The notes: generated by a model from the letters alone, not told the origin. A stretch of DNA of 64,000 nucleotides from Enterocloster bolteae (GCF_002234575.2 NZ_CP022464.2:3410001-3474000); one strand, 5' to 3'; positions 17,313 to 25,856 are shown, numbered from the stretch's first letter. Numbers and translations: made by a program.

Positions 17313-17371
17313 TGATATATCCCTGCCCATATCTCTCTGCCTGATATATCCCTGCCCAACATCTCTCTTCC
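17313..17371. repeat. Imperfect 29-bp tandem duplication
   Basis: Two copies of a unit starting TGATATATCCCTGCCCA (17313 and 17342) lie just upstream of the GH13 gene, within ~50-105 bp of its start. The duplicated block contains TGATATAT and could duplicate a regulatory site; this is not shown. Confidence 0.6.
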
Positions 17372-17381
17372 CGGTAAAACC

Positions 17382-18236
17382 TCACTCGATAATTCCCCGC
17401 CTTACCAGTTCCCTGTATATCCCATCACGGGCAGCCGGCCTGCACAGGGAATCCGCCCATTGCTTCAGCTCCTCATCCCCGTCTTCCATGGCCACTCCGA
17501 TTCCCGTTGTCCGAATCATATCCACGTCATTCTTTCCGTCCCCAAAGCTCATGGTATCTTCCAATCTTATTCCATTGCGCCTGCACCACCAGCGTATGGC
17601 CTGCCCCTTGGTGCAGCCCGCAGGCTGGAGCTCCAGATATCCCCATTTTCTGATTTTGCCGTCCGTGGGGGCAGACTGCTGGACGACAGCGCCCCATCCC
17701 GGAACCGTTGCACACACGGCCTCCCAGTCCTCAGGCCGGCACCACAGACAAAATTTGTGTATGTGATCCGGGCTGTGCATATACTCTTTAAGGGTATCTT
17801 CATATGGGATACTGTTTTCCTTCTCCCGTTTCCTTATTTCCTCTGCTCCCAGTCCCTTTAGCTTGCCGATAAAGTCCTGTCTAAGCAGCACTGCCGCAGC
17901 CCTGTTCATGAATATACGCTCCTGGGACTCCATGGCAAAAGGCAGTTCCCTTGTTAACAGGTATTCCTGAATCCGTTCTGTTTCCGGTTTTTGAAAATAA
18001 CTTTCCTTCTGCACATATCCGTTTTCCGCGATCAGACAGCCTCCTCCGGCTATGATGCCGTCTGTATCCATGGACAGGATTTCCTCCTGAATGGAAGCCA
18101 GATTCCGCCCCGTGCATATCAGTATCCGGATTCCTCTTTCCCTGCACATGCGGACCGCTGTATACGCGCTTTGGGGCACGCCGCTACATTCGTCCCTGAG
18201 TGTGCCGTCTATGTCCAAGAAAATTGCCTTAACCAT
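17382..18236 (-). CDS. HAD-superfamily sugar phosphatase, Cof/YidA type
   Basis: 284 aa. HAD motif I is FLDIDGTLRDE at the N-terminus, motif II is ICTGRN, and the distal Lys and DD are in TKGQAIRWWC and MSFGDGKNDVDM. The cap domain is of the C2 type. These enzymes dephosphorylate sugar phosphates and are often stationed beside PTS operons to relieve phospho-sugar stress, which fits here. It starts at ATG 18236, downstream of two RpiR regulators. Confidence 0.88.
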   Translation of the reverse strand: MVKAIFLDIDGTLRDECSGVPQSAYTAVRMCRERGIRILICTGRNLASIQEEILSMDTDGIIAGGGCLIAENGYVQKESYFQKPETERIQEYLLTRELPFAMESQERIFMNRAAAVLLRQDFIGKLKGLGAEEIRKREKENSIPYEDTLKEYMHSPDHIHKFCLWCRPEDWEAVCATVPGWGAVVQQSAPTDGKIRKWGYLELQPAGCTKGQAIRWWCRRNGIRLEDTMSFGDGKNDVDMIRTTGIGVAMEDGDEELKQWADSLCRPAARDGIYRELVRRGIIE

Positions 18237-18319
18237 TTTCCCTACCTTCCTTATCTGTGTGACCTCATTCTAGCAAAAAACAAAGGCCCCGGCAATAGCC
18301 TGGACCCGCTTAAAATCTT

Positions 18320-18336
18320 TGTACACTTATAGTACA
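18320..18336. promoter_or_regulatory. Candidate operator palindrome upstream of the HAD gene
   Basis: The inverted repeat TGTAC-N7-GTACA contains TATAAG on the minus strand and lies ~85 bp before the HAD start, between it and the RpiR genes. An RpiR operator is possible. No second copy was found at the GH13/PTS start. Confidence 0.35.
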
Positions 18337-18390
18337 TTTTTTCGGTTTTTGAATATTTGTAAACATGTTAAAAATGCTTATTTCAGAGAT

Positions 18391-19161
18391 TTACAGGGAG
18401 TCCAACCGGCGTTTCAGGAACTCCTGGTACGCCAGATACAGATATTCTATCAGAATAAAATAGGGGGTGGATATCTCATATTCAACCCCGTATCTGGCCG
18501 GCAGGGTGATGGAATGGATATAGAGATTCTCATCACAGACAGATGCCAGTGTATTATTGCCCAGCCGGGTAATGGAAAGGGTGGGCACCTGTCTCAGCCG
18601 CAGTTCCCGGGCCAGACTTACCGTGGCCTCAGACTCCCCGGTCAGTGATATGATGACTGCCATGTCCCGTTCCGTCATCACCCTGGACAATGCGCCCCGC
18701 ATGTCGTGTCCATGGATATGAAACATTTCCTTCACCGGAAGGAAAATGCGCTTCATCTCGCTGGCCGCCCTAGTCTGGGCTGAGCCGCTGCCATAGAGAA
18801 ATACCCGCCGGGCCCTGTACAGCTTTTCAAAGAGGGAATCCAGGCCGCGGCCAATCAGCTCATCCATCATTTTGTGGTAACTGTCTGTCACCGTATTAAG
18901 CAGCTCTTCCCCAGGTCCCAGGGCTTCTTCTGTTTCCTGCTCCTCCAGTCTGAGCCTGGCCTTCAGCTCCCCGTATCCCGCCAAACCGTTCTTCTTTGCA
19001 AAACGCACCAACATGGATTCCGACACATGACAGCTTCCGGCAAATTCTGTTATGCTCATGACAGCGCACTCCTTTTTATGCTCCAGCAAATACCGGCAGA
19101 TATACTGTTCATTTTCCGTGAACCTGTTATAATTTTTATTGAACGCTTCTTCCAGTCTCAT
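18391..19161 (-). CDS. MurR/RpiR-family sugar-phosphate regulator (second of pair)
   Basis: 256 aa. The N-terminal HTH (residues ~1-75) contains MSITEFAGSCHVSESMLVRFAKKNG. The C-terminal SIS domain (~105-235) contains VFLYGSGSAQTRAASEMKRIF and VIISLTGESEAT. Such proteins sense sugar phosphates through the SIS domain. The ATG at 19161 follows GGAAGG and overlaps the end of the upstream paralogue by 26 bp. With the neighbouring phosphatase, PTS and glucosidase it forms one locus. Confidence 0.9.
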   Translation of the reverse strand: MRLEEAFNKNYNRFTENEQYICRYLLEHKKECAVMSITEFAGSCHVSESMLVRFAKKNGLAGYGELKARLRLEEQETEEALGPGEELLNTVTDSYHKMMDELIGRGLDSLFEKLYRARRVFLYGSGSAQTRAASEMKRIFLPVKEMFHIHGHDMRGALSRVMTERDMAVIISLTGESEATVSLARELRLRQVPTLSITRLGNNTLASVCDENLYIHSITLPARYGVEYEISTPYFILIEYLYLAYQEFLKRRLDSL

Positions 19162-19909
19162 GGCCCTTCCTCTCATATTCCAGGTAATTTACCGACAGCA
19201 TGTCTAACAGGATGTAGAAGGTAGCCACCATCTCATATCCCGGCTCCCCGCCTCCGCTTATCATTCTGGTTCCGGCATAGAGATTGTACCGGCACATCCG
19301 GGCCATGGTATTATTGGTCCAGCGGGTAATGGACAGGGTTTTTATTTCCCTGCACTGGACAAAACGCAGTACCTGTATGCCGTTTTCCGATTCCCCCGAC
19401 AATGAGATGGCCACAAACAAATCGCCGGACTTAAAATACCGGGAAGCGTACTCCACCTCCCCGTAATCGAATAAATCAATGCAGCACTTTCCAAACATCA
19501 GGAAAATACGTTTGAACTCCTCCCCAATGGCCTTCTGCTCATTTCCCGTGCCATAGAGATATATGGTACCCGCCTCATGGATGGCCTCCAGAATCACGCT
19601 GTAGTCGTACTCCCTAAGACCTTCCACCATGCGGTGGTAGTTGGATATGATTTCCTCCATATCCAGGCGGGCCAGCTCCTGCATCCCGGCCCGTTCTTTC
19701 AGTAAAAGCCTGAACTCAGCAAAGCCGCCGATTCCCAGTTTTTTAAACAGCCTGATCAGGGTTGTCCTGGACACATGGCAGAAGGCCGCCAGTTCCGTAC
19801 TGTTCATACCGGCAGACTGCGCCTTGTTCCGTAAAATCCGATTCAGAACCTCCCTGTCATTGGCCGTCAGACGGTCGTAGCTTTCATTGATTCTGTATTC
19901 CAGGTTCAT
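19136..19909 (-). CDS. MurR/RpiR-family sugar-phosphate regulator (first of pair)
   Basis: 257 aa. The HTH contains MNSTELAAFCHVSRTTLIRLFKKLG, and the SIS domain contains TIYLYGTGNEQKAIGEEFKRIF and VAISLSGESENG. It is a clear paralogue of the next gene (18391-19161), which it overlaps by 26 bp, so the pair arose by duplication and is co-translated. The start at ATG 19909 has AAGGAG in front. The open frame 16 codons further upstream has no better start. Confidence 0.9.
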   Translation of the reverse strand: MNLEYRINESYDRLTANDREVLNRILRNKAQSAGMNSTELAAFCHVSRTTLIRLFKKLGIGGFAEFRLLLKERAGMQELARLDMEEIISNYHRMVEGLREYDYSVILEAIHEAGTIYLYGTGNEQKAIGEEFKRIFLMFGKCCIDLFDYGEVEYASRYFKSGDLFVAISLSGESENGIQVLRFVQCREIKTLSITRWTNNTMARMCRYNLYAGTRMISGGGEPGYEMVATFYILLDMLSVNYLEYERKGHETGRSVQ

Positions 19910-19993
19910 GGCTGTCTCCTTCCCTTGAACTCCTTCACTGCGCCTTCGTTTCCCCAACTACACTGTAAAGGAAAATGACCCGGATGTCAATGA

Positions 19994-20022
19994 CCCCTGC
20001 CGGTCACTTGACCGGGCAGGGG
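19994..20022. terminator. GC-rich hairpin between the DUF gene at 20070 and the RpiR pair
   Basis: CCCCTGCC-GGTCA opposes TGACC-GGGCAGGGG with a one-base bulge. It lies ~50 bp after the stop at 20070. No T tract follows on either strand, so termination is likely but not certain. Confidence 0.5.
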
Positions 20023-20069
20023 CATGGCGGCGGTGCAGCGCCGTGTAACCCCCTGCGTCGTATTCTCTT

Positions 20070-20618
20070 TTATTGCCAGACAGGGTTGTGGGGAGTAATT
20101 TTCATAAGACACACAGAATCCCCCATCTTTATACTTTTCAGTAACTCAACATCCACTTTACAGGCAAACGCTTGTTCAAAAAGGACCTTGCTGTAGCCGG
20201 TAGTACACTGGCACCATGCGGCTGTCTCTAATCGTTCCACCTCGGCAAGCATAGGACAGGGACAAAAATAAAATTGCAGAAAGAGCTCGCCGCCTTTACA
20301 AAACAGCCCCGCCGCCTTTGCCTTCTCCGAATTTGTAAATTCTTCTATACTAGCAGCTCCTGCCATCAGCTCCTTTACAAGCACAAGCTTTTCGTTCATT
20401 CCGTAACCGCATTGACAATCCATTCGTATTTCTTTGACATCCTCTGATTCAAATTTATTTTCCAGACGCCGCATAACAGACTTCACCCAGTCAGAATTAT
20501 TTTCCGTATGAGCGGCCTTCTCACAGCCGTATACCACTTCACCAGCCACATCTGCATTGCTTTTTGCTCTGACAGCTTCATACATTACTTTCTCCTGCAC
20601 TTTTCTTATATCAAACAT
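20070..20618 (-). CDS. Cysteine-rich protein with V4R/ATC-hydrolase-like C-terminus, function unknown
   Basis: 182 aa. The C-terminal segment (AAWCQCTTGYSKVLFEQAFA then VELLKSIKMGDSVCLMKI) follows the pattern of the V4R and L-2-amino-thiazoline-4-carboxylate hydrolase-like fold. Three CxC motifs are visible (DCQCGYG, FCPCP, WCQC). This suggests metal or small-ligand binding. I do not recognise a characterised member. ATG 20618 has GGAGG. It lies upstream of an RpiR pair but is separated by a hairpin, so it is probably an independent unit. Confidence 0.7.
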   Translation of the reverse strand: MFDIRKVQEKVMYEAVRAKSNADVAGEVVYGCEKAAHTENNSDWVKSVMRRLENKFESEDVKEIRMDCQCGYGMNEKLVLVKELMAGAASIEEFTNSEKAKAAGLFCKGGELFLQFYFCPCPMLAEVERLETAAWCQCTTGYSKVLFEQAFACKVDVELLKSIKMGDSVCLMKITPHNPVWQ

Positions 20619-20716
20619 ATTTTCCTCCGTATTTATCTTGTACCAATTTCTATAAAGGCTTAATACTTCTTATATTATAAAAAGAAAGCGCGCTGCCCGC
20701 TTCTGAATTCTTGCTG

Positions 20717-21550
20717 TTATGAAATTGGGATGTACAAATCCATTATAACGCTGTGATTATCCCGGTCAACGCGGCGATAAATATTGAGTCCATATCTCCG
20801 CGTCATCTTATAACCACTTTGGGGAAACCAAACGCTGAAAATCCCCTCCAGTGTTTCAAAGATGTCTTTGATCTTTCCATCGAAATGATACACGATCCAT
20901 TGGCCGCCGCTGATCCGCATGACATTACTTAGCCCACAATCCGGTTCCACAGTCATGCAAATATCGCAGATACATTGCAGCGGGCTGGTAATAGCAGGGT
21001 CATTAAAAAACCGCTCAACCAAAAGCGTCTTTTCATTCAAAAAATCCTTGTACTTATCTAAAAACTGATACCAGTTTTTTTCAAGGTCCGCATAAGTTCC
21101 AATAAAACGTTCATACAGCACAAACAGATCCTCCTGCTTCTGGACTTCGATTTGTGCGGTATATTCCTCCGCTGTTTTAAAATGGACAATCCGCTCTGAG
21201 GAAAAGGGAAGAGACATACTGCGGGTGGGTATTGACTGCCTAAACATAGATGGCGGGGTATCATGGTGCTGTCTGAATACGGAGCTATAATTGGACGCAC
21301 TATATCCGTAATCCAAACCAATGTCTGTGATTGCTTTTGCTGGGTTGAGTTTCATGTCGATTGCGCTTTGGTCAATTTTACAGCGCTTGATAAATGCATA
21401 GACACTTTCGCCGGTTTCTTCCTTGAAGATTCGGCTGAAGTGGTATTTCGATATAAAAAAATGAGCGGCTACTGTATCAAGAGACAAATTTTCATCTAAA
21501 TGTTTCATAATATAATCAATGCTCTGATTGATAAGTTTTTTTCTATCCAT
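20717..21550 (-). CDS. AraC-family regulator with GyrI-like effector domain
   Basis: 277 aa. The N-terminal AraC DNA-binding domain has two HTH motifs (SLDTVAAHFFISKYHFSRIF and ITDIGLDYGYSASNYSSVFR, with TPPSMFR). The C-terminal ~150 residues resemble the GyrI/BmrR-type effector domain. Members of this layout sense amphipathic drugs or small molecules. The ATG at 21550 has a weak AGGG site; an upstream ATG-rich extension of ten codons is possible. Confidence 0.85.
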   Translation of the reverse strand: MDRKKLINQSIDYIMKHLDENLSLDTVAAHFFISKYHFSRIFKEETGESVYAFIKRCKIDQSAIDMKLNPAKAITDIGLDYGYSASNYSSVFRQHHDTPPSMFRQSIPTRSMSLPFSSERIVHFKTAEEYTAQIEVQKQEDLFVLYERFIGTYADLEKNWYQFLDKYKDFLNEKTLLVERFFNDPAITSPLQCICDICMTVEPDCGLSNVMRISGGQWIVYHFDGKIKDIFETLEGIFSVWFPQSGYKMTRRYGLNIYRRVDRDNHSVIMDLYIPIS

Positions 21551-21631
21551 ATACCATTCCCTAATGCTTAAAAGCATCATTAATCTTTTCCTTACAAGTA
21601 ACCGCTGTCAGATATATAGTATACAGCTGTT

Positions 21632-22540
21632 CTAAATGATTGACAACGCCTGTAAAATCCGTTCTTTAACAGCCTGCCTCAAATTCTCCGGTTCCAGGAT
21701 AGTTACATTCCCACCAAAGGATAGCAAAAAGCTGTAAAGCCATTCAGAATCCGGTAATTGCGTTTCTACTATGATGTTATCATCCTGCCGAATCATAGTA
21801 TCATCTTCAAAAGCATCATATAAACGATATGCTACCGACTTATTAAACATTAGCCTTACCTTGAGCAGAGGTCCGTAATTCCCGTCCAGCGTAAAATATG
21901 GAGCTTCCTTTTCAGGAGAATATTCAAAGAGTTCTTCTGTCAGTCCAGTCTTTTTCATGCGGGAAAGCCGAAACACACGCGGTTCTTGTCTCATGAGACA
22001 ATATCCGGCCAAGTACCATGCACGACAGCGATAAATGAGTTTCGCAGGTTCAACAGTTCGTACCGTCATTTCACCTTTGGCACTATAATATTCAAAGTGA
22101 ATACGCCGCAGCCCGGTAATAGCTTTACGAAGTATTGAAAATAGTTCCTTATCTCTGTGAACCGTTTCGGCTGTTCCCCAGCGTGTTAAGTCAACATCAA
22201 TCCAATCGCGGTCCTGGCTCATAAATAGCGCGCCTAATTTTAGAAGAACAGGGTCAATATCAGGATATTGAACAGCTCCCAGCCCTTGCAGCGCTAAAAG
22301 TATTTCAGCCTGCTCTGTCTTTGAAAGCGTTACTTTATCTAACCGATATCCCTCCAAAAGATAGATACCGCCCTTACGGCCTCCCTGCATGTAGATTGGA
22401 ATACCAGCAGCACTCATTGTATCTATATCACGGTAAATGGTCCGTACTGAAACGCCAAATTCTTCTGCAAGTTCTGGTGCAGTAACCCGCTCATTGTTTA
22501 GCAGAATATATAAAATACGGAAATGGCGCCCTTCATGCAT
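21632..22540 (-). CDS. HTH/WYL-domain transcriptional regulator (YafY type)
   Basis: 302 aa. The N-terminal winged helix contains VTAPELAEEFGVSVRTIYRDIDTM. The WYL domain contains KLIYRCRAWYLAGYCLMRQEPRVFRLSRM, and a WCX region follows. Family members bind ligands or nucleic-acid fragments through WYL. The ATG at 22540 lies 8 bp inside the end of the DUF3788 gene, so the two are co-translated. A 19-bp palindrome over their shared promoter may be its operator. Confidence 0.88.
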   Translation of the reverse strand: MHEGRHFRILYILLNNERVTAPELAEEFGVSVRTIYRDIDTMSAAGIPIYMQGGRKGGIYLLEGYRLDKVTLSKTEQAEILLALQGLGAVQYPDIDPVLLKLGALFMSQDRDWIDVDLTRWGTAETVHRDKELFSILRKAITGLRRIHFEYYSAKGEMTVRTVEPAKLIYRCRAWYLAGYCLMRQEPRVFRLSRMKKTGLTEELFEYSPEKEAPYFTLDGNYGPLLKVRLMFNKSVAYRLYDAFEDDTMIRQDDNIIVETQLPDSEWLYSFLLSFGGNVTILEPENLRQAVKERILQALSII

Positions 22541-23012
22541 TTTTGCCCCCAATCTTTTTCGGCTTGACTTTAACGCCTACCAGTCGGATCAGGTCAGGCA
22601 GTTCTTCATCACTTATAACCGAACGATTAAGCCAACCGCCGTCTGCACCGCAGGCATATCGGTTAAGCCAGCTTGCTTGTATTTCCGGCAACAATTCGCC
22701 AAATATGGAATCAACCTCCTGAGCGCCTTTATCGTTGATAGAAATAGTACAGCAAAAACCGCCTTCTTCAAAAAACACATACAGCAGCAACGACTTTTTA
22801 TGAGAATACCGGAAACTCCAGCCATATTCATTGCCGAAGGGAAACCTTATTTCGCGGCTTACATCGTACCGCTCTCTTAGCATTTCCTCAAAGCGCATTA
22901 AACGCTTCCAAGCCTCAATGCCCATAAAAATCCGGATAAGAGACTCTGGCGGCTGTTGATATTTTTCAGTCAGCCTTGTTTTCTTTTTTTCATATCGAAT
23001 TTTTTCTGCCAT
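22533..23012 (-). CDS. DUF3788-family protein
   Basis: 159 aa, soluble. The layout resembles DUF3788/YdhG-like small alpha/beta proteins: PPESLIRIFMGIEAWKRLMRFEEML at the N-terminus, a central FGNEYGWSFRYSHKKSLLLYV strand region, and a Lys-rich tail. No catalytic motif is recognised. ATG 23012 follows AAAGAGGTG. It is co-transcribed with the WYL regulator, which overlaps it by 8 bp. Confidence 0.75.
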   Translation of the reverse strand: MAEKIRYEKKKTRLTEKYQQPPESLIRIFMGIEAWKRLMRFEEMLRERYDVSREIRFPFGNEYGWSFRYSHKKSLLLYVFFEEGGFCCTISINDKGAQEVDSIFGELLPEIQASWLNRYACGADGGWLNRSVISDEELPDLIRLVGVKVKPKKIGGKNA

Positions 23013-23043
23013 ATCAAAACACCTCTTTAATCTTTATCTGTTA

Positions 23044-23083
23044 ATTATAGTATACCATAGATACCATGACACGCTCTGTCATG
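23044..23083 (-). promoter_or_regulatory. Promoter with overlapping palindrome for the DUF3788-WYL operon
   Basis: On the minus strand -10 is TATAAT (23044-23049) and -35 is TGTCAT (23066-23071), with a 16-bp spacer. A perfect inverted repeat CATGACA-N5-TGTCATG (23065-23083) covers the -35, a classic repressor position. The same palindrome plus five T residues could also act as a plus-strand terminator. Confidence 0.55.
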
Positions 23084-23164
23084 TTTTTGTTGGGTTAGTC
23101 ATCTTTTTTATTTGAGTACATGGTTGTCATTATTATAAAATTAAAAAAATCCCATACCGGCGGA

Positions 23165-23195
23165 AACGCCGCACATTGTCTCCAATGGCGGCGTT
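23165..23195 (+). terminator. Strong hairpin with plus-strand T tract, no plus-strand gene attached
   Basis: AACGCCGC-A-CATTG opposes CAATG-GCGGCGTT with a 4-nt loop, followed on the plus strand by TTTGTT. It lies ~75 bp after the stop of the membrane-protein gene at 23270 (minus strand). It may serve that gene, although the T tract is on the other strand. Confidence 0.55.
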
Positions 23196-23269
23196 TTTGT
23201 TGTGTGTTGGCTCCTGTGTTTTCATTTGTCTTATTATGCCCTTGCCTAGAACCTCTAACTGGTATGTCC

Positions 23270-23764
23270 CTACATAACCTTCTGCAAAAGCCTTCTGAAC
23301 ACCAGCAGGAGCACCGCAAAAAATACGGCTACGGATATCAGGGTCTTTGTCACGGTCATGCTGATGAACCCGCTTATAAGGATTCCGATATAAAGCGATA
23401 TCATCATGGTGTATCCCGTATAGGCCCAGCAGCGCAGCCCCAGCATACGGTTCCTCTCATCGGTCTCATATATCCTGCGCTTCTCCTTAAGCTCGGGATT
23501 TCGCAGATATTTCAGATTGCGCATGATGGTTATGACGCCGGCCGCGGCCAGGCCAAATCCGGTCCCGCCGTAAAATCCCGGCATAAAATCCTTGTATCCC
23601 TGTTCCAGATACATCACCATGGCATGGTTTCCGACCGCAAAAGACAGGCCTATGGCCGCTGCGCCCAACAGGATAAAACATATCCCATACACAATCCTGT
23701 TCCTGCACCTCTTCTCAAAATCAATGGGATTTTCAATAAATAACTGATTCAGCCACATAATCAT
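23270..23764 (-). CDS. Small four-helix membrane protein, partner of the XRE regulator
   Basis: 164 aa with membrane segments near residues 24-43, 66-82, 112-130 and 137-158. The cytoplasmic loop KEKRRIYETDERNRML is a pattern common in small membrane proteins encoded beside XRE regulators. No function is assigned. Its start overlaps the XRE stop by ATGA. The ATG at 23758 (third residue) has better spacing from AGGAGG than the first. Confidence 0.75.
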   Translation of the reverse strand: MIMWLNQLFIENPIDFEKRCRNRIVYGICFILLGAAAIGLSFAVGNHAMVMYLEQGYKDFMPGFYGGTGFGLAAAGVITIMRNLKYLRNPELKEKRRIYETDERNRMLGLRCWAYTGYTMMISLYIGILISGFISMTVTKTLISVAVFFAVLLLVFRRLLQKVM

Positions 23765-23961
23765 TCCTCCTCTTCAAATAAAAATATATCCTCTATGCTC
23801 TTTCCGAAAAATCTTGAAATCTTAAAAGCCAGCTGCAGGGAAGCATTATACTTCCCGTTTTCCAGGGATATTATGGTCTGCCTGGTCACCCCCAGGGCCA
23901 AAGCCAGCTCCTCCTGGGTTACCTTGTTCTGTTTCCTTAGTTCCTGTATCCTGGTTTTCAA
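23761..23961 (-). CDS. Small XRE-family transcriptional regulator
   Basis: 66 aa, a single Cro/CI-type helix-turn-helix (TQEELALALGVTRQTIISLE), ending in an acidic EEEE tail. The start must be TTG at 23961: a stop codon precedes it directly and no ATG follows. GAGGGTGG lies upstream. It overlaps the membrane-protein gene by 4 bp, a common XRE/membrane-protein couple in Firmicutes. Confidence 0.88.
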   Translation of the reverse strand: MKTRIQELRKQNKVTQEELALALGVTRQTIISLENGKYNASLQLAFKISRFFGKSIEDIFLFEEEE

Positions 23962-24170
23962 TCACACCACCCTCTCGTTTCGTTCTAGCCCTATTTGTTC
24001 TAACCTCATTCCAGCATCATTCATTCCAGCCTTAAATCTTCTCTCCTCATTTTCGTCTCCATCTCTTACAGTATAGTTCGCTTTACATTTTTAGTATAGT
24101 ATGCTTTACATTAAATGTCAAGGTTGTTTTACATTTTTTATCCGGAACAAAATCCGGAAGACAAAAACCT

Positions 24171-24254
24171 GAATACAACTATCTAAATACATCTATCTGA
24201 ATACATCTATCTGAATACATCTATCTGAATACATCTATCTGAATACATCTATCT
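24171..24254. repeat. 14-bp tandem repeat, six copies
   Basis: Units of GAATACATCTATCT run head to tail; the first two have single changes. They lie in the gene-free stretch 23962-24356, next to a very long hairpin. Confidence 0.92.
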
Positions 24255-24255
24255 G

Positions 24256-24319
24256 AATGCAAAGGGCTGCCCCTGAGGATTCCGATTACAGCGGATCCCC
24301 GGGGGCAGCCCTTTGCATT
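24256..24319. terminator. Long inverted repeat after the NSS transporter gene
   Basis: The 18-bp perfect arms begin AATGCAAAGGGCTGCCCC and enclose a further near-perfect GGATTCCG/CGGATCC stem, making a ~64-nt hairpin. It lies 38 bp past the transporter stop at 24357. No T tract follows on the minus strand, so it may act as a terminator or as a 3' stability element. Confidence 0.65.
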
Positions 24320-24356
24320 CATTCTGTTCTTGTCAAATACACTTTTTAATTACCTT

Positions 24357-25730
24357 TTAATTCCCCAGAAACTTGGAGGCATATCCCTGAATGAATATGA
24401 TGAGTACAATCAAAGGCAGGATATAGCTCACATAAACCCTGGTCCATGCGGGGAAATGAATCCCCTCCCCTTCATTGGCCTCCGCCATAAATTTCTTAAA
24501 GCCCCATCCGTAACGGCTGGTGCAAAACAGCAGATAAAGCATGCTGCCGATAGGCAGAAGGTTGTTGCTGAGGATAAAATCCTCCAGATCCAGAACCGTG
24601 CTTCCCTCTCCCAGGGGAGCAAAGCTGCTCCAGAGGTTAAAGCCCAGCACACAAGGAAGGGATAAAAGGATGATGGCGGCTATGTTGCAGAGAACCGCCT
24701 TCTTAAGGGTGCAGCCCGTCAAATCCGTGGCAAAGGAAATGATGTTCTGGAACACCGCGATAATGGTGGAAAAAGCCGCAAAGGACATAAACAGGAAAAA
24801 CAGTGTCCCCCAGATTCTGCCGCCTGCCATATGGTTAAACACATTGGGCAGGGTAATGAAAATCAGGGACGGCCCTGATTTGGCCTCAATATTGTAGGCA
24901 AAGCAGGCCGGGAATATGATGAGTCCTGCCATGAAGGCCACCAGGGTGTCCAGCAGGGTGACGCTGACGGCCTCCCCTGTCAGTGTCCTCTCCTTGCCGA
25001 TATAGCTACCAAAGATGGCCAGGGCTCCGATGCCGATGCTCAGGGTGAAAAAGGATTGTCCCAGGGCAGCAAACACGGCTTCCCCGATACCCGACTCCAC
25101 CATTTTCCCAAAGTCAGGCTTCAGGTAAAACTCCAGACCGGGACCGCCTCCCGGCAGAACCATGGAATGTACGGCCAGCACCACCATCAGCACCAGCAGA
25201 CACACCATCATGACCTTTGTAATGCGCTCCACCCCCTTCTGAAGACCCATGGCGCAGACTTCAAAGCACAGAAGCACCACGATGACCATGAATCCTCCCA
25301 TCAGCGCGGGATTGGCCAGCATACTGACGAATTCACCGGCCACTGCCTCTGCATCCATGCCGCCGAAATCCCCCTTAAGAGTTTTAAAGAAATAAAGCAT
25401 CATCCATCCGCCCACCGTTGTGTAGAACATCATCAGAATATAGTTGCCTGCCATGGCGATGTACTTGGTCAGATGCCACCTGCTTCCTTTTGGCTCCAGC
25501 AGGTCAAAGGACAGGGCAGCGCTTTTCCGGCTGGCCCTTCCCACTGCAAATTCCATGACTACGATGGGAAGTCCCAGTATCAGCAGGAACACCAGGTATA
25601 CCAGCACAAAAGCGGCCCCTCCGTATTCGCCTACTATATAAGGGAACCGCCACACATTGCCCAAACCAATGGCGCACCCTGCGCTTATAAGGATGAAGCC
25701 CAGCCTGGACGAGAATTTTTCGCGTTCCAT
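24357..25730 (-). CDS. Neurotransmitter:sodium symporter (NSS/SNF) family transporter
   Basis: 457 aa with about eleven to twelve membrane helices. The first helix carries the sodium/substrate-site signature GCAIGLGNVWRFPYIVGEYGGAAF. Bacterial members move amino acids with sodium; the substrate is not determined. It starts at ATG 25730 with a GGGGGA site. A TGAGT/ACTCA hairpin in its leader (25760-25792) lies next to the terminator of the upstream importer operon. Confidence 0.92.
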   Translation of the reverse strand: MEREKFSSRLGFILISAGCAIGLGNVWRFPYIVGEYGGAAFVLVYLVFLLILGLPIVVMEFAVGRASRKSAALSFDLLEPKGSRWHLTKYIAMAGNYILMMFYTTVGGWMMLYFFKTLKGDFGGMDAEAVAGEFVSMLANPALMGGFMVIVVLLCFEVCAMGLQKGVERITKVMMVCLLVLMVVLAVHSMVLPGGGPGLEFYLKPDFGKMVESGIGEAVFAALGQSFFTLSIGIGALAIFGSYIGKERTLTGEAVSVTLLDTLVAFMAGLIIFPACFAYNIEAKSGPSLIFITLPNVFNHMAGGRIWGTLFFLFMSFAAFSTIIAVFQNIISFATDLTGCTLKKAVLCNIAAIILLSLPCVLGFNLWSSFAPLGEGSTVLDLEDFILSNNLLPIGSMLYLLFCTSRYGWGFKKFMAEANEGEGIHFPAWTRVYVSYILPLIVLIIFIQGYASKFLGN

Positions 25731-25795
25731 CTATATATCCCCCGTTTCGTAATATATCGTGAGTTACCGGCCTTTTCAGACAGCCGGACTCAATA

Positions 25796-25823
25796 AAAGA
25801 GCCCTTAACCCTAAGGACTCTTT
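25796..25823 (-). terminator. Terminator of the nucleoside importer operon
   Basis: AAAGAG-C-CCTTA opposes TAAGG-A-CTCTTT with an ACCC loop, followed by TATTGAG on the minus strand. It lies 34 bp after the permease stop. Confidence 0.6.
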
Positions 25824-25856
25824 CATATACTACCATATTATTACATAAATATCAAC

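Noticed and set aside
24171..24254. CRISPR array
   Set aside because: The repeat is 14 bp with no spacers; it is a plain tandem array and no cas gene is nearby.
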